Source: a virus
Reading direction: 5' to 3' (one strand)
Virus record (IMG/VR): IMGVR_UViG_3300025736_002256
Coordinates: 1-49,485 of that record
Length of the DNA: 49,485 nt
The stretch's first letter is position 1. Each line of letters opens with the position of its first letter. The translations under genes were made by a program, and so were the position numbers. Positions 24,837 through 33,316 of this stretch are shown here, piece after piece. Below the pieces are notes generated by a model. The model saw only the letters and a list, made by a program, of their open reading frames with translations. It was not told the DNA's origin and ran no database searches.

Positions 24837-26775
24837 TTTTTTTCTTGATAATTTCAGCAATAAGTGTCTTAAGTTCATTAATTGATAATTTAACATTATA
24901 TTTTTCATTTAATTCTTTTTTTCTTAATTCTATTTCTAATTGTCTATTTTGTGGATTTATAAATTTAACTAAGTCATCTAAGTCATAAGCAACTGGATAA
25001 CCCATAGCCCAACCTATATAACTTTTATTATCACTTTTATATTTCCATTTACCTTTTTTACTTTTTGGATTTAAAATAAAATCAACTTTATATTTTTTCA
25101 AATCATTAGCCAATATATCCCAATTAAATTTGATTGTTTCAAATTCTATTTTTTTACAACCAGTTGGTAATCTATAATCAGCATTTGAAATAACAATAAG
25201 TTTTAATTTATGTTTTGCTAAAAAATTTATTACTGGGTCTAACATACAAAAATTATGTCCATAACCAAACCAAGCAACTACTTTTGCATCTTCATTATTT
25301 TGAATAATTTGATTAAATAATTTCAAATCTATTCTATCTGGAATATAAATAACTGGCTTATCTGTAAAATGTTTTATATCTTCTGCCAATTTTTTTGTTG
25401 CACAAGTAATAGCATCAACCTCTTCAATCATAGCTTTTGTTTGATAACCCCAATGCAAAAAATCGGGGTCACAATTATGAACTATAATACCATCAACAAT
25501 ATAACTGTTATCATCTTCTACTTCAAAATTATAAACAGTTTCAATTTTATTATTATCAGTAATTGATTTTACTGGATGTGTATAATAACCATTTGATTCT
25601 ATAACTTCTACATTTTTAGAAACCAAACTATTCCAATAATCAATTTTACATTTTTTATATTTTTTTATATTAGTTAAATTATAAAATTTAATAGATTCTA
25701 TTGGATTAAGTTGTATTCTCCATTGTGGCTTACCATAATATTCTCTACCATCTTTATGAATAAATTTATAACTATCACCTTCTCTTTTATGATAATTCAT
25801 ACTAACATTTATTCCACAATCTCTAAATAATTGCCAAACAGAATAAGCTAATTTCTTTGATATAGTCGATACACTTATACCATTAATATCATTACAATAA
25901 CCATCACCAGCAATATACCCTTCTAAAAAATCTAATTTCTCTTCTTTAGTAGCATTAAATATTCTAGCATAAGGAACTTTTTTATCTTTAGATTTGAACT
26001 TATCTTTTAATAATTCAACCCAATGTTTAGAACTAAAATATACCCTACCAGTATTATCTTTTTCATAATAAGAACTATTAAAACCAAAATTATGAATAAT
26101 ATTTATAATCTTTTTTCTATGTTCAATTTCATTTTTATGCATAGCAAAACTAACTTGATGGTCACTACAAGAACCTTCTGCACAATAATAACCAGTAAAC
26201 CAAGCCTCATCTTTATATGCAGTAAGTTCTTTTTCATTTATATCTCTATTCTTATGAGTAATTAATGTACTACCATTATTTTTTCCTTTAGTAATAATCA
26301 AATTATCAACATTAACCCAATTAAAATTATCAAAAACTTTTCCTTTTTTATTATTATATTTATAATTAGCAGAATATACTGGGTGATTACCAGTTAATTT
26401 AATAGAACATAATCCACTAGCTTTAACATTTTTTGTTTTATCATTTCTAACAAAAATATTTTTAATTTTTTTAAATCTACCTTTATGAGTTAAAATATAA
26501 TCATTTTCTATGATATCTTTAGCATATTTCCAACCATCTAAAGTAAAAATTAATGAATTGCCAGATACACATAAATCTAAAATTTTTACTCCTTTAAATA
26601 ATTTAGCGTGTTTAGGATAATAAACTTTTTGATAAATTATAGCATCATATTTTTGTCCATACTTAAACTCTTCTGCTTCTTTCCAATAATTTAATAACCA
26701 ATCACAACGAATAGTTGAACTGCCAGCCTCATCCATACCTTCAAATTTTTTAAATGAGAATATTCCTATCTTCAT
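24829..26775 (-). CDS. GT-B-like glycosyltransferase interrupted by an intein
   Basis: 648-residue precursor, about 282 residues after splicing. N-extein MKIGIFSFKKFEG to KILDL; C-extein CDPDFLHWGYQTKAM, then ITCATKKLAEDI and KPVIYIPDRIDL, as in GT4-like enzymes where the second domain starts after a PDRID/PNGVD motif, followed by KVVAWFGYGHN and YIGWAMGYPVAYD. The intein takes residues 69-434. The C-terminal end is lysine/glutamate rich. It closes the nucleotide-sugar block before the head genes. Confidence 0.78.
   Translation of the reverse strand: MKIGIFSFKKFEGMDEAGSSTIRCDWLLNYWKEAEEFKYGQKYDAIIYQKVYYPKHAKLFKGVKILDLCVSGNSLIFTLDGWKYAKDIIENDYILTHKGRFKKIKNIFVRNDKTKNVKASGLCSIKLTGNHPVYSANYKYNNKKGKVFDNFNWVNVDNLIITKGKNNGSTLITHKNRDINEKELTAYKDEAWFTGYYCAEGSCSDHQVSFAMHKNEIEHRKKIINIIHNFGFNSSYYEKDNTGRVYFSSKHWVELLKDKFKSKDKKVPYARIFNATKEEKLDFLEGYIAGDGYCNDINGISVSTISKKLAYSVWQLFRDCGINVSMNYHKREGDSYKFIHKDGREYYGKPQWRIQLNPIESIKFYNLTNIKKYKKCKIDYWNSLVSKNVEVIESNGYYTHPVKSITDNNKIETVYNFEVEDDNSYIVDGIIVHNCDPDFLHWGYQTKAMIEEVDAITCATKKLAEDIKHFTDKPVIYIPDRIDLKLFNQIIQNNEDAKVVAWFGYGHNFCMLDPVINFLAKHKLKLIVISNADYRLPTGCKKIEFETIKFNWDILANDLKKYKVDFILNPKSKKGKWKYKSDNKSYIGWAMGYPVAYDLDDLVKFINPQNRQLEIELRKKELNEKYNVKLSINELKTLIAEIIKKKNA
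25474..26571 (-). mobile_element. Intein with LAGLIDADG endonuclease in GT gene
   Basis: 366 residues: Cys1 (CVSGNSLIFTLDGW), ILTHKGRFKKI, block B TGNHPVYS, dodecapeptides WFTGYYCAEG and FLEGYIAGDGY, terminal IIVHN and Cys+1. The splicing blocks closely resemble those of the inteins at 1745-2812, 19881-20927 and 38704-39786. Confidence 0.92.
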
Positions 26776-26963
26776 ATTTTTATTTTATTTGTTAATATTT
26801 TTCTTAATGTCTTCCAACTTTCGATAAAATTGTTATCCATCATATATTGATTTTCAAATATAAATTTATGTTTTTTCTTAATATTATTATTCTTTATATT
26901 TCTTAATTTTTCATAAGCAATTCTTCTTTCAGTTTTCTTTTTTTTAGTTTTCATATTATTCAT
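26772..26963 (-). CDS. Small basic protein, unknown
   Basis: Up to 63 residues, very rich in lysine and asparagine (MKTKKKKTERRIAYEKL). No domain recognised. It overlaps the end of the upstream nucleotidyltransferase by 8 bases and the start of the downstream GT by 4, which supports it as a coupled gene; otherwise a 180-base gap would remain. Confidence 0.5.
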   Translation of the reverse strand: MNNMKTKKKKTERRIAYEKLRNIKNNNIKKKHKFIFENQYMMDNNFIESWKTLRKILTNKIKI

Positions 26964-27543
26964 AATTATATTTTTTTAAATTTTTATTATATTTATCGAC
27001 ATCACGTTTATCATCAAAATCTTGAGTATAGTCTTTTATATATTCAAATTCTCTTTTAAGATAATCTTTTCTTTTACCACCTAAGTAAGCTTGTGCAAAA
27101 TCCCATAAATTGGATTTAACAACATCAACTTTAATAGCAATAATTAATTCTTTAATTACTTTTTCAAATACAGACTCTTTAAAAACTACAGCATATATCT
27201 CTTCCCAATTACCAAATATTCTAAATTCATCATTACATTTTAATATTTTATTTACTAAATTATCTGAATATAAAACATCACCTAATAAAACAATTACTTT
27301 ATCTTTCCATAATTCTTTAGTATTTAATAATGTTTCACAACCACATCTTCCTTTTTCTGGAATAAAATAATTACCAATTTTTAAATTATTGTCATCAGTC
27401 ACGATAGTAATATCTTCGCCTTTTTCTTTAAACTGCCTAATAGTTCTTTTTAATAATGGTTCTCCTTTGATATCTATTAGTTGTTTAATACCAGATAAAT
27501 CCCATCTATCTGTTTTTCCAGTACATAAAGATAATATTAACAT
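26956..27543 (-). CDS. Sugar nucleotidyltransferase-like protein
   Basis: 195 residues. IKQLIDIKGEPLLKRTIRQF resembles the K-x-L-x2-v-x-G-x-P-l-l segment after the nucleotide-binding loop of NTP-transferases, DITIVTDDNN is the next strand, and VIVLLGDVLYSD carries the metal-binding aspartate of the LGD motif. The glycine-rich loop itself (LCTGKTDRW) is atypical. Next to a cytidylyltransferase and a GDP-mannose dehydratase, it probably makes an activated sugar; substrate unknown. Confidence 0.68.
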   Translation of the reverse strand: MLILSLCTGKTDRWDLSGIKQLIDIKGEPLLKRTIRQFKEKGEDITIVTDDNNLKIGNYFIPEKGRCGCETLLNTKELWKDKVIVLLGDVLYSDNLVNKILKCNDEFRIFGNWEEIYAVVFKESVFEKVIKELIIAIKVDVVKSNLWDFAQAYLGGKRKDYLKREFEYIKDYTQDFDDKRDVDKYNKNLKKYNYE

Positions 27544-27935
27544 ATGTTTATAATCTTATTTTTTATTTTAGTAGAAGATTGAGGAATATAATATTTTGTT
27601 ATAATTATTTTACCACCATAGCTCTTAACATATTCATTGGCTGGTTGTTCTGGATGATTATCACTTTCCATTAATATATGTGGTTTTATTCTTTTAATAT
27701 TATTTAAAGGAGAATATTCTTTTTGGATAATTACTTTATTAACATACTTACAAGATTCAAGTATAACTTTTCTTTCTTTATAAGATATTATTGGCTTTGA
27801 TTTTTTTTCCATACAAGCCCTATTACTTAAACATCCAACAATTAAATAATCACAATATTTTTTAGCATTTTGTAAAGCTTTTAAATGACCTATATGAAAT
27901 AAATCAGCAACTAAATAAGCATAACCTATAATCAT
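27537..27935 (-). CDS. Cytidylyltransferase-like (HIGH-type nucleotidyltransferase)
   Basis: About 132 residues from ATG 27935 (MIIGYAYLVADLFHIGHL). HIGH in LFHIGHL and the C-terminal SSTKIKNKI (ISTT-R/K motif) mark the CTP_transf_like family with glycerol-3-phosphate or sugar-phosphate cytidylyltransferases. The N-terminal D-x-x-H-x-G-H spacing is normal. It overlaps the next gene by 7 bases. Substrate might be a polyol phosphate or heptose. Confidence 0.8.
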   Translation of the reverse strand: MIIGYAYLVADLFHIGHLKALQNAKKYCDYLIVGCLSNRACMEKKSKPIISYKERKVILESCKYVNKVIIQKEYSPLNNIKRIKPHILMESDNHPEQPANEYVKSYGGKIIITKYYIPQSSTKIKNKIINIC

Positions 27936-28036
27936 TTTAAATCCTTCCAATTACTATGGGATATTATATTATATACTAACCTTAAAGGAAAAGTTATTAT
28001 AACTAAAATGATTCTTAATAAATTTTTTAATTTCAT
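27932..28036 (-). CDS. Small membrane peptide
   Basis: 34 residues: MKLKNLLRIILVIITFPLRL is one hydrophobic helix, followed by a short polar tail. Its TGA overlaps the ATG of the cytidylyltransferase (ATGA), which supports translation. Function unknown; one of many similar membrane microproteins in this window. Confidence 0.5.
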   Translation of the reverse strand: MKLKNLLRIILVIITFPLRLVYNIISHSNWKDLK

Positions 28037-28048
28037 ATAATTAATTTA

Positions 28049-29017
28049 TTATTTAATATCATTCTCTACCATTATTTTGACAAGCTTTTTAAACTTAATT
28101 TTTGGACTCCAACCTAATTTCTTTTTAGCTTTACTTGCATTACCACAAAGTAAGTCAACTTCATTTGGTCTAATATGTCTTTTGTCAAATTTTACATAAT
28201 CTTTATAATCTAATCCTACTAACTTAAATGCTTCTTTACAAAATTCTCTTATAGTATGAGTTTCACCAGTTGCTAATACATAATCATCTGGCTTTTTTTG
28301 TTGTAGCATTTTCCACATACCTTCAACATATTCTGGTGCATAACCCCAATCTCTTTTAGCTTCAAGATTTCCTAAGTTCAATTCTTTTTGTTTTCCTTTT
28401 AAAATATTGCCAACAGCAACAGTTATTTTTCTAGTTACAAAATTTTTACCTCTTCTTTCTGACTCGTGATTAAATAATATTCCACAACTAATAAACATTT
28501 TATATGCTTCTCTATATACTTTACATAATTGATGAGCATATAATTTTGCTACACCATAAGGACTAACTGGGTCAAAAACAGTATTTTCATCTTGAGGTAC
28601 TGTATTTGGACTACCTTTAAATAATTCAGATGTTGAAGCTTGATATATTTTACAATCTAATTCAAGTATTCTTACTGCTTCTAAAACATTTAATATTCCT
28701 AATCCAGTGGCTTGTGCTGTATAATATGGTATTTCATAAGATACTGCTACGTGGCTTTGAGCTCCTAAATTATAAATTTCATCTGGCTTAATTTTTTTAA
28801 TAAGATTTACTATTGAAATATAATCTGCTAAATCTCCATAATGTAAAAACAATTTATCTTCGTGGCAAAAATCTCCATACAAATGTTCAATTCTTTCACG
28901 ATTAAAAGTTGAACTTCTACGAACAAGACCATGAACTACATATCCTTTCTTTAATAATAGTTCTGCTAGATATGAACCATCTTGTCCTGTGATGCCAGTA
29001 ATTAATACTTTCTTCAT
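28049..29017 (-). CDS. gmd: GDP-mannose 4,6-dehydratase
   Basis: 322 residues. GITGQDG (8-14) is the NADP-binding loop, SSTFNRERIEHLY is specific to GMD, and the catalytic triad region is STSELF (about 128-133) with YGVAK (Tyr154, Lys158). FVTRKIT and RDWGYAPEYVEGMW are further GMD signatures. It converts GDP-D-mannose to GDP-4-keto-6-deoxymannose, precursor of GDP-fucose, rhamnose or perosamine. Slightly shorter than the usual 345-370 residues, but no active-site loss is visible. Confidence 0.95.
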   Translation of the reverse strand: MKKVLITGITGQDGSYLAELLLKKGYVVHGLVRRSSTFNRERIEHLYGDFCHEDKLFLHYGDLADYISIVNLIKKIKPDEIYNLGAQSHVAVSYEIPYYTAQATGLGILNVLEAVRILELDCKIYQASTSELFKGSPNTVPQDENTVFDPVSPYGVAKLYAHQLCKVYREAYKMFISCGILFNHESERRGKNFVTRKITVAVGNILKGKQKELNLGNLEAKRDWGYAPEYVEGMWKMLQQKKPDDYVLATGETHTIREFCKEAFKLVGLDYKDYVKFDKRHIRPNEVDLLCGNASKAKKKLGWSPKIKFKKLVKIMVENDIK

Positions 29018-29024
29018 ATATTTA

Positions 29025-29228
29025 TTATAAAATTCTTGGAATTTTTAAAATATAACCACACTTACATTTTAATTCATCAAACCCAAAATTAACACCAATT
29101 TCAGTTTTACCATTACCAAGTTCTTTTTTATAATTCTCGTGAATTTTTGAATGACGTATTGTATATACTAATTTACTACCACATTTTTTACACTTAAAAT
29201 TCATTTTTTTCCCATTAAAAATTTTCAT
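29025..29228 (-). CDS. Small zinc-ribbon protein
   Basis: 67 residues (a second start at 29204 is possible). CKKCGSKL and CKCGYILKI give a four-cysteine zinc ribbon around a hydrophilic loop. No known function; seven bases upstream of gmd. Confidence 0.62.
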   Translation of the reverse strand: MKIFNGKKMNFKCKKCGSKLVYTIRHSKIHENYKKELGNGKTEIGVNFGFDELKCKCGYILKIPRIL

Positions 29229-29253
29229 ATATTTATTTTATTAATAAATTTAT

Positions 29254-29397
29254 TTAGCTAGTAACATCTTTTATTAATATATGTCTTTGTTTAAATATTT
29301 TAATACCATAAATTTTCCACCAAAATAATTCTTCATTTGTCATTCGTCTTGTTTCACTATTAGATTCCATACTAAAATGTTTTTTGTTATATGGCAT
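29254..29397 (-). CDS. Small protein, unknown
   Basis: 47 residues, MPYNKKHFSMESNSETRRMT then ELFWWKIYGIKIFKQ. Basic with an aromatic patch; no domain recognised. It fills an otherwise empty gap in the same orientation. Confidence 0.45.
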   Translation of the reverse strand: MPYNKKHFSMESNSETRRMTNEELFWWKIYGIKIFKQRHILIKDVTS

Positions 29398-29417
29398 ACA
29401 CTCTTATTATTTATTGA

Positions 29418-29609
29418 TTAAATTATTTTATATTCTCTTTTACCTTTTTCCAATCTCCATCTTGTTTTATTTAAAGAATAACCATTTACTTGTAAAAAGT
29501 TTAAAAAATTACTTGGCAATTCTTCACTATGTATCTCTAATTTTAATGACTTTCTACACATTAAGTCATCAAAAAGATAATAAATGTAAATTTTTTCTTT
29601 TAAATTCAT
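29418..29609 (-). CDS. Small protein, unknown
   Basis: 63 residues (MNLKEKIYIYYLFDDLM, later FLQVNGYSLNKTRWRLEKGK). No recognised domain. Its start is one base from the preceding stop, and the A-rich leader is like other genes here. Confidence 0.5.
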   Translation of the reverse strand: MNLKEKIYIYYLFDDLMCRKSLKLEIHSEELPSNFLNFLQVNGYSLNKTRWRLEKGKREYKII

Positions 29610-29610
29610 A

Positions 29611-29811
29611 TTATTTTTTCTTTAATCTTTCAAAATATTCTTTAGTTGTTTCGTCATGTTTTTCTTTTCTTGATTTTGTATATTTAGTATAACTATCTTT
29701 ATCTTTACCTCTCCATTTACCAGCTTTTTCTGTAGTTCTATAAAATTGAGAATTATACTTACCACTTTTTGCATACTTTGAAGCTCTATGACCTTTTCCT
29801 ACTCTTGACAT
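29611..29811 (-). CDS. Small basic protein, unknown
   Basis: 66 residues, extremely rich in Lys, Arg, Ser and Tyr (MSRVGKGHRASKYAKSGKYN), probably disordered with a C-terminal helix. Could bind nucleic acid, but nothing specific supports this. Confidence 0.5.
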   Translation of the reverse strand: MSRVGKGHRASKYAKSGKYNSQFYRTTEKAGKWRGKDKDSYTKYTKSRKEKHDETTKEYFERLKKK

Positions 29812-29822
29812 ATTATTTTATA

Positions 29823-30059
29823 TTATTTAATTTTACAATTCCTTATATGAGTTATTAAACTTGTTGGAGTAAACTTAATATCTTTATCCCATTCAACAAA
29901 TCTAGTATCAGCCATTCTAGTAAAACAATCTAAACAAATAAGATTTTCTCTTTGACTATGATGAGTAGCTAATTCCCAAATATTTCTAGGAACCCAAAAA
30001 TCAACAGAATATTCTCTATTACATACTGAACATATTTGTCTATGAGGTTTTCTTTTCAT
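29823..30059 (-). CDS. Small zinc-finger protein
   Basis: 78 residues. ICSVCNREYSVD and LICLDCFTRM form a C-x2-C ... C-x2-C pair, with HH between them. Unknown function, likely zinc binding. Confidence 0.6.
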   Translation of the reverse strand: MKRKPHRQICSVCNREYSVDFWVPRNIWELATHHSQRENLICLDCFTRMADTRFVEWDKDIKFTPTSLITHIRNCKIK

Positions 30060-30060
30060 A

Positions 30061-30558
30061 TTATTTTATTCCTTTAACACATAAATTATATTCTTCATTA
30101 TGAGAACTATATTCTGGTTGTTTAATTCTTTCTATATCTCTAAATCCAGCTTTCTCAAGCCAATATTTTAACAAATCAAAATCAAATTGATATCTTAATC
30201 CTAAACCATCATCTTTATTATTTCCAAATAAACTATACATTACATTCTTTGCTGACTTCTTATCTTTAATATATTCTTCTACTTGTTTTTCAAAGTCTGT
30301 AGTTTCAATTATTAATATACCATCTTCTTTTAATAATCCTTTCCATATCTTTAATGCTTTTAATAATTTCCTTTCTGGAATACACATTAAACTATGTGAA
30401 GAATATATCTTTTCAATCGAATTAAGTCCAAAGATTTTAGTAACTTCAAACAACGTTGCTATGTCATCAGTAATTTCAGCCTTATAAGAATATAAATCTA
30501 CATTTACATAACCATTAAGACATTTTTTCCCAGAACCTAAATTTAACCTTATTTGCAT
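30061..30558 (-). CDS. SAM-dependent methyltransferase
   Basis: 165 residues. RLNLGSGKKCLNGYVNVDLY is motif I plus the end of strand 2 (the 'LNLGSG...gwvNvD' form common in phage and glycan methyltransferases), KIYSSHSLMCIP corresponds to the -HxLEH- region, and EDGILIIETTDF follows. Probably a sugar or protein methyltransferase; substrate unknown. Confidence 0.77.
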   Translation of the reverse strand: MQIRLNLGSGKKCLNGYVNVDLYSYKAEITDDIATLFEVTKIFGLNSIEKIYSSHSLMCIPERKLLKALKIWKGLLKEDGILIIETTDFEKQVEEYIKDKKSAKNVMYSLFGNNKDDGLGLRYQFDFDLLKYWLEKAGFRDIERIKQPEYSSHNEEYNLCVKGIK

Positions 30559-30645
30559 ATTTTTTAATTAATAGTATATAATGGTATCTTTTAACTATAA
30601 ATGCACGAGAGGTGGCATTTCTTTAACATAAAAACGTAAGATATA

Positions 30646-31713
30646 TTATTTAAACTTGAATCCTCTTGTAGTTTTATGCTCTTTATAATATTCAACCACT
30701 TCTTCTAATAATTTTCTCCAATCAGATTCAAACCTGTCTTTACTAAATAATTTCTTAGCAGTTTTCTTTCCTGCTTGTCCAATTTTTATAGCTTCATCAT
30801 ACTTTTCCATTAATCCTTTAATAACTTTTACAACATAATCTGGATTACGTCTTGTAGTAATACAATTTTCACCATTAACTAAATAAGTTTCTGAATCTTG
30901 ATTAGCTGTGCTAATTACACAACAACCCGAAAGCATAGCTTCTGTTCTAGCACGAGGCATAGGACTTTCTCTTGTATGATTAAAATATATTAAACTTCTA
31001 CCTAAAAAATCTCTATACTCATCAAATTTTTTAAACTTTACATCAACTGTAATGTGACAATGATATATACCTTCTTCAATTAATCTTTCTTTTACTGCTG
31101 ATAAAAACATTCTGTCATAATACTTATCTAAACCTGCTGGTCCAATCATAGTTACTACTCTTGGCTCTTTTGGTAAATCTAACCAATCATCTGGATTAAG
31201 TCCATGCCAAAATGGTATACCAAATCCCCATTGCTTTGCTGCCATTTTAGAATTAGTTACCATTATATTATCACCAATAATATCTTTACACATATCAATT
31301 AATTCACTAGACATTCCAATCTGATTTTTTGTATAACCTTTTTTTTCATAATTTACTTTAGTTATATCAGATTGAAACTTTTCTGGGTAATAAGGAGTTC
31401 CATGCATAATAACTATTTTTGGTATATCTTTTATTACTACATTCAAATCTTTATAAAGAGAACCTTTACCATAATTCCAAATCCCTTCTTCAAAGCATTG
31501 CTGGTCAATATGTAATAATGCTACATCGTATTTATCTTCCTCATAATGTGGAACATAATCTATATTATAATCTTTAACAAAATCACCTCTTACTCCAGAA
31601 GAATATTGACGTCTATTCTGTTCTAAATAAGTCCATTTAGTATTTGGTATTTGAACTAAAGAAAATTGATGTGCGATATGCCAATTGTAGTTGAATATTT
31701 TTATTTCATTCAT
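30646..31713 (-). CDS. GT4-like glycosyltransferase
   Basis: 355 residues. N-terminal GT-B domain with VALLHIDQQC and IVIMHGTPYYPE. The C-terminal domain has TMIGPAGLDKYYDR, YFNHTRESPMPRARTEAMLSG (donor site with E-x7-E-like geometry) and CCVISTANQDSETYLVNG. Family length is normal. The 87-base gap downstream of it (30559-30645) shows no gene. Confidence 0.8.
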   Translation of the reverse strand: MNEIKIFNYNWHIAHQFSLVQIPNTKWTYLEQNRRQYSSGVRGDFVKDYNIDYVPHYEEDKYDVALLHIDQQCFEEGIWNYGKGSLYKDLNVVIKDIPKIVIMHGTPYYPEKFQSDITKVNYEKKGYTKNQIGMSSELIDMCKDIIGDNIMVTNSKMAAKQWGFGIPFWHGLNPDDWLDLPKEPRVVTMIGPAGLDKYYDRMFLSAVKERLIEEGIYHCHITVDVKFKKFDEYRDFLGRSLIYFNHTRESPMPRARTEAMLSGCCVISTANQDSETYLVNGENCITTRRNPDYVVKVIKGLMEKYDEAIKIGQAGKKTAKKLFSKDRFESDWRKLLEEVVEYYKEHKTTRGFKFK

Positions 31714-31756
31714 AATTTTTATTTAATACTTTTTTTAACATATACTTATATTTTAA

Positions 31757-32509
31757 TTATTTTTCTAAACGTTTTTTTCTAATAGCAGTTGAAGTATTAT
31801 ATAAACTCTCAATAGTTCCTGCATCAGACCAAAATCCTTTTAGAATTTTATGTTTCATTTGTCCATTGTGAACATACCAATTATTAACATCAGTAATTTC
31901 TAATTCATTTCTATCAGATTTTTCTTGCATTTTTATAATATGCCATACACTAGCATTAAAAAAATATAAACCAGTAACAGCTAAATTAGTTTTAGGATTT
32001 TTTGGCTTTTCAACAATATTACTAATATAATTTTTATTATCTTTATTTAATGTTGCTACACCAAATCTTTCTGGATATTTAACTTCTTTCAAAAAAATCA
32101 TTGCACCATTAGAATCTTTTTCATAATCTTTAACATATTGACTTATGTCATCTGTAAATATATTATCACCAAGAATAACTACCATTGGACTATCACCAAT
32201 ATAATCTTTACATAATAATAATGCTTCAGCAATTCCACCAGCTCCTCGTTGTGGTCTATATGTTAAATGAACACCAAGTTCTTTTCCATCTCCAAGTAAG
32301 TCTATAAAATCACCAGCATTTTCACTACCAGTAATAATTATAATATCTTTAACACCAGCATTAGATAAAGTTTTAATAGGATAATAAATCATAGGCTTAT
32401 CATATACTGGGAGTAAATGTTTGTTTGTAACATTAGTCATTGGTTTTAATCTAGTTCCAAAACCACCTGCTAAAATAATTCCTTTTACTTTTCTTTTTTT
32501 CTTAGACAT
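31757..32509 (-). CDS. Glucose-1-phosphate thymidylyltransferase-like nucleotidyltransferase
   Basis: 250 residues. GIILAGGFGTRLKPMT is the nucleotide-binding loop, LLPVYDKPMIYYPI the conserved lysine region, VVILGDNIF the metal-binding aspartate, and GFWSDAGTIESL the C-terminal RmlA signature. It should make a dTDP- or UDP-activated hexose. Slightly shorter than RmlA (about 290), missing part of the C-terminus. Fits with the epimerase, dehydrogenase and dehydratase genes nearby. Confidence 0.9.
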   Translation of the reverse strand: MSKKKRKVKGIILAGGFGTRLKPMTNVTNKHLLPVYDKPMIYYPIKTLSNAGVKDIIIITGSENAGDFIDLLGDGKELGVHLTYRPQRGAGGIAEALLLCKDYIGDSPMVVILGDNIFTDDISQYVKDYEKDSNGAMIFLKEVKYPERFGVATLNKDNKNYISNIVEKPKNPKTNLAVTGLYFFNASVWHIIKMQEKSDRNELEITDVNNWYVHNGQMKHKILKGFWSDAGTIESLYNTSTAIRKKRLEK

Positions 32510-32514
32510 ATTTT

Positions 32515-32910
32515 TTATTTAATTATAATTTTAGTATCATCATTTAATTCTTTTAGTATTTGTTTATTATTCTTTTCATTATCTCCTCCCCAAGGAACTG
32601 CTATGCTATCATCTTTTCCATTTTTATAATATATATTTATCCAAGTAATATCTTTCCATTGTTTTAATCTTTGTAATAAAGATATATCTGCCATTTCTAC
32701 CTTTTTGTTTTCTCCTTTTTTATTTAAAACTAAATTAAACTTTTCACATTGTTTTTGTTTGATTATTTCTCCATTTTCATATTGAAAACAATTTATTAAA
32801 TAATTATCTTTTATTCCTTGAATATATAAACCATAAAATTCATCTGGTAATAAATCTACAGATTCACAATTTTCAAATACAAGTGCTATCTTCTTTATTT
32901 TCTTAGACAT
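32515..32910 (-). CDS. Hypothetical protein
   Basis: 131 residues (MSKKIKKIALVFENCESVDL, later WKDITWINIYYKNGKDDSI). Mixed alpha/beta appearance; the last part reads like a small phage accessory domain but no family is recognised. Start 5 bases upstream of the RmlA-like gene's partner stop, in the same operon. Confidence 0.5.
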   Translation of the reverse strand: MSKKIKKIALVFENCESVDLLPDEFYGLYIQGIKDNYLINCFQYENGEIIKQKQCEKFNLVLNKKGENKKVEMADISLLQRLKQWKDITWINIYYKNGKDDSIAVPWGGDNEKNNKQILKELNDDTKIIIK

Positions 32911-32919
32911 AATTTTATT

Positions 32920-33021
32920 TTAATTTGTTAAGATATATAAAATTATTATAAAAATAATAAATATTAAACCTACAATCATTCCGAATATTGGACTCTTATT
33001 ATCAATATCACGATAACTCAT
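32920..33021 (-). CDS. Small membrane peptide
   Basis: 33 residues: a polar N-terminus (MSYRDIDNKSPIFG) followed by one transmembrane helix (MIVGLIFIIFIIILYILT). The start overlaps the stop of the upstream gene (ATGA). Confidence 0.55.
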   Translation of the reverse strand: MSYRDIDNKSPIFGMIVGLIFIIFIIILYILTN

Positions 33022-33302
33022 TGTTTTAATTTATATTTGGATGCTTTCCATCCAATATCTATTAATTTTTTACCACTAAAATAAGTTCCGTCTAATAATC
33101 TAATACCGAATTTTTTATCATCTTTATAATAATGTATTTCCGCTAAATCATCTCCTAAGTACTCAATCATTCTACCTATAGATAAATAACCATTAAATAA
33201 TAAATTTTTATAAGTTCTATCTTTACATGAAAAACCTAAATAATTATTTTTCTCTTCTATAGATAATCCATCCCATTGTTTTTTAGAAATATTTAATTTC
33301 AT
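33018..33302 (-). CDS. Hypothetical protein
   Basis: 94 residues (MKLNISKKQWDGLSIEEKN, later GIRLLDGTYFSGKKLIDIGW). No recognised family. Tightly coupled to the small membrane peptide that follows. Confidence 0.55.
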   Translation of the reverse strand: MKLNISKKQWDGLSIEEKNNYLGFSCKDRTYKNLLFNGYLSIGRMIEYLGDDLAEIHYYKDDKKFGIRLLDGTYFSGKKLIDIGWKASKYKLKQ

Positions 33303-33316
33303 ATATTTAATATTAA

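Noticed and set aside
30559-30645. Short frame between the GT4 and the methyltransferase
   Set aside because: Only about 12 codons, no leader signal.
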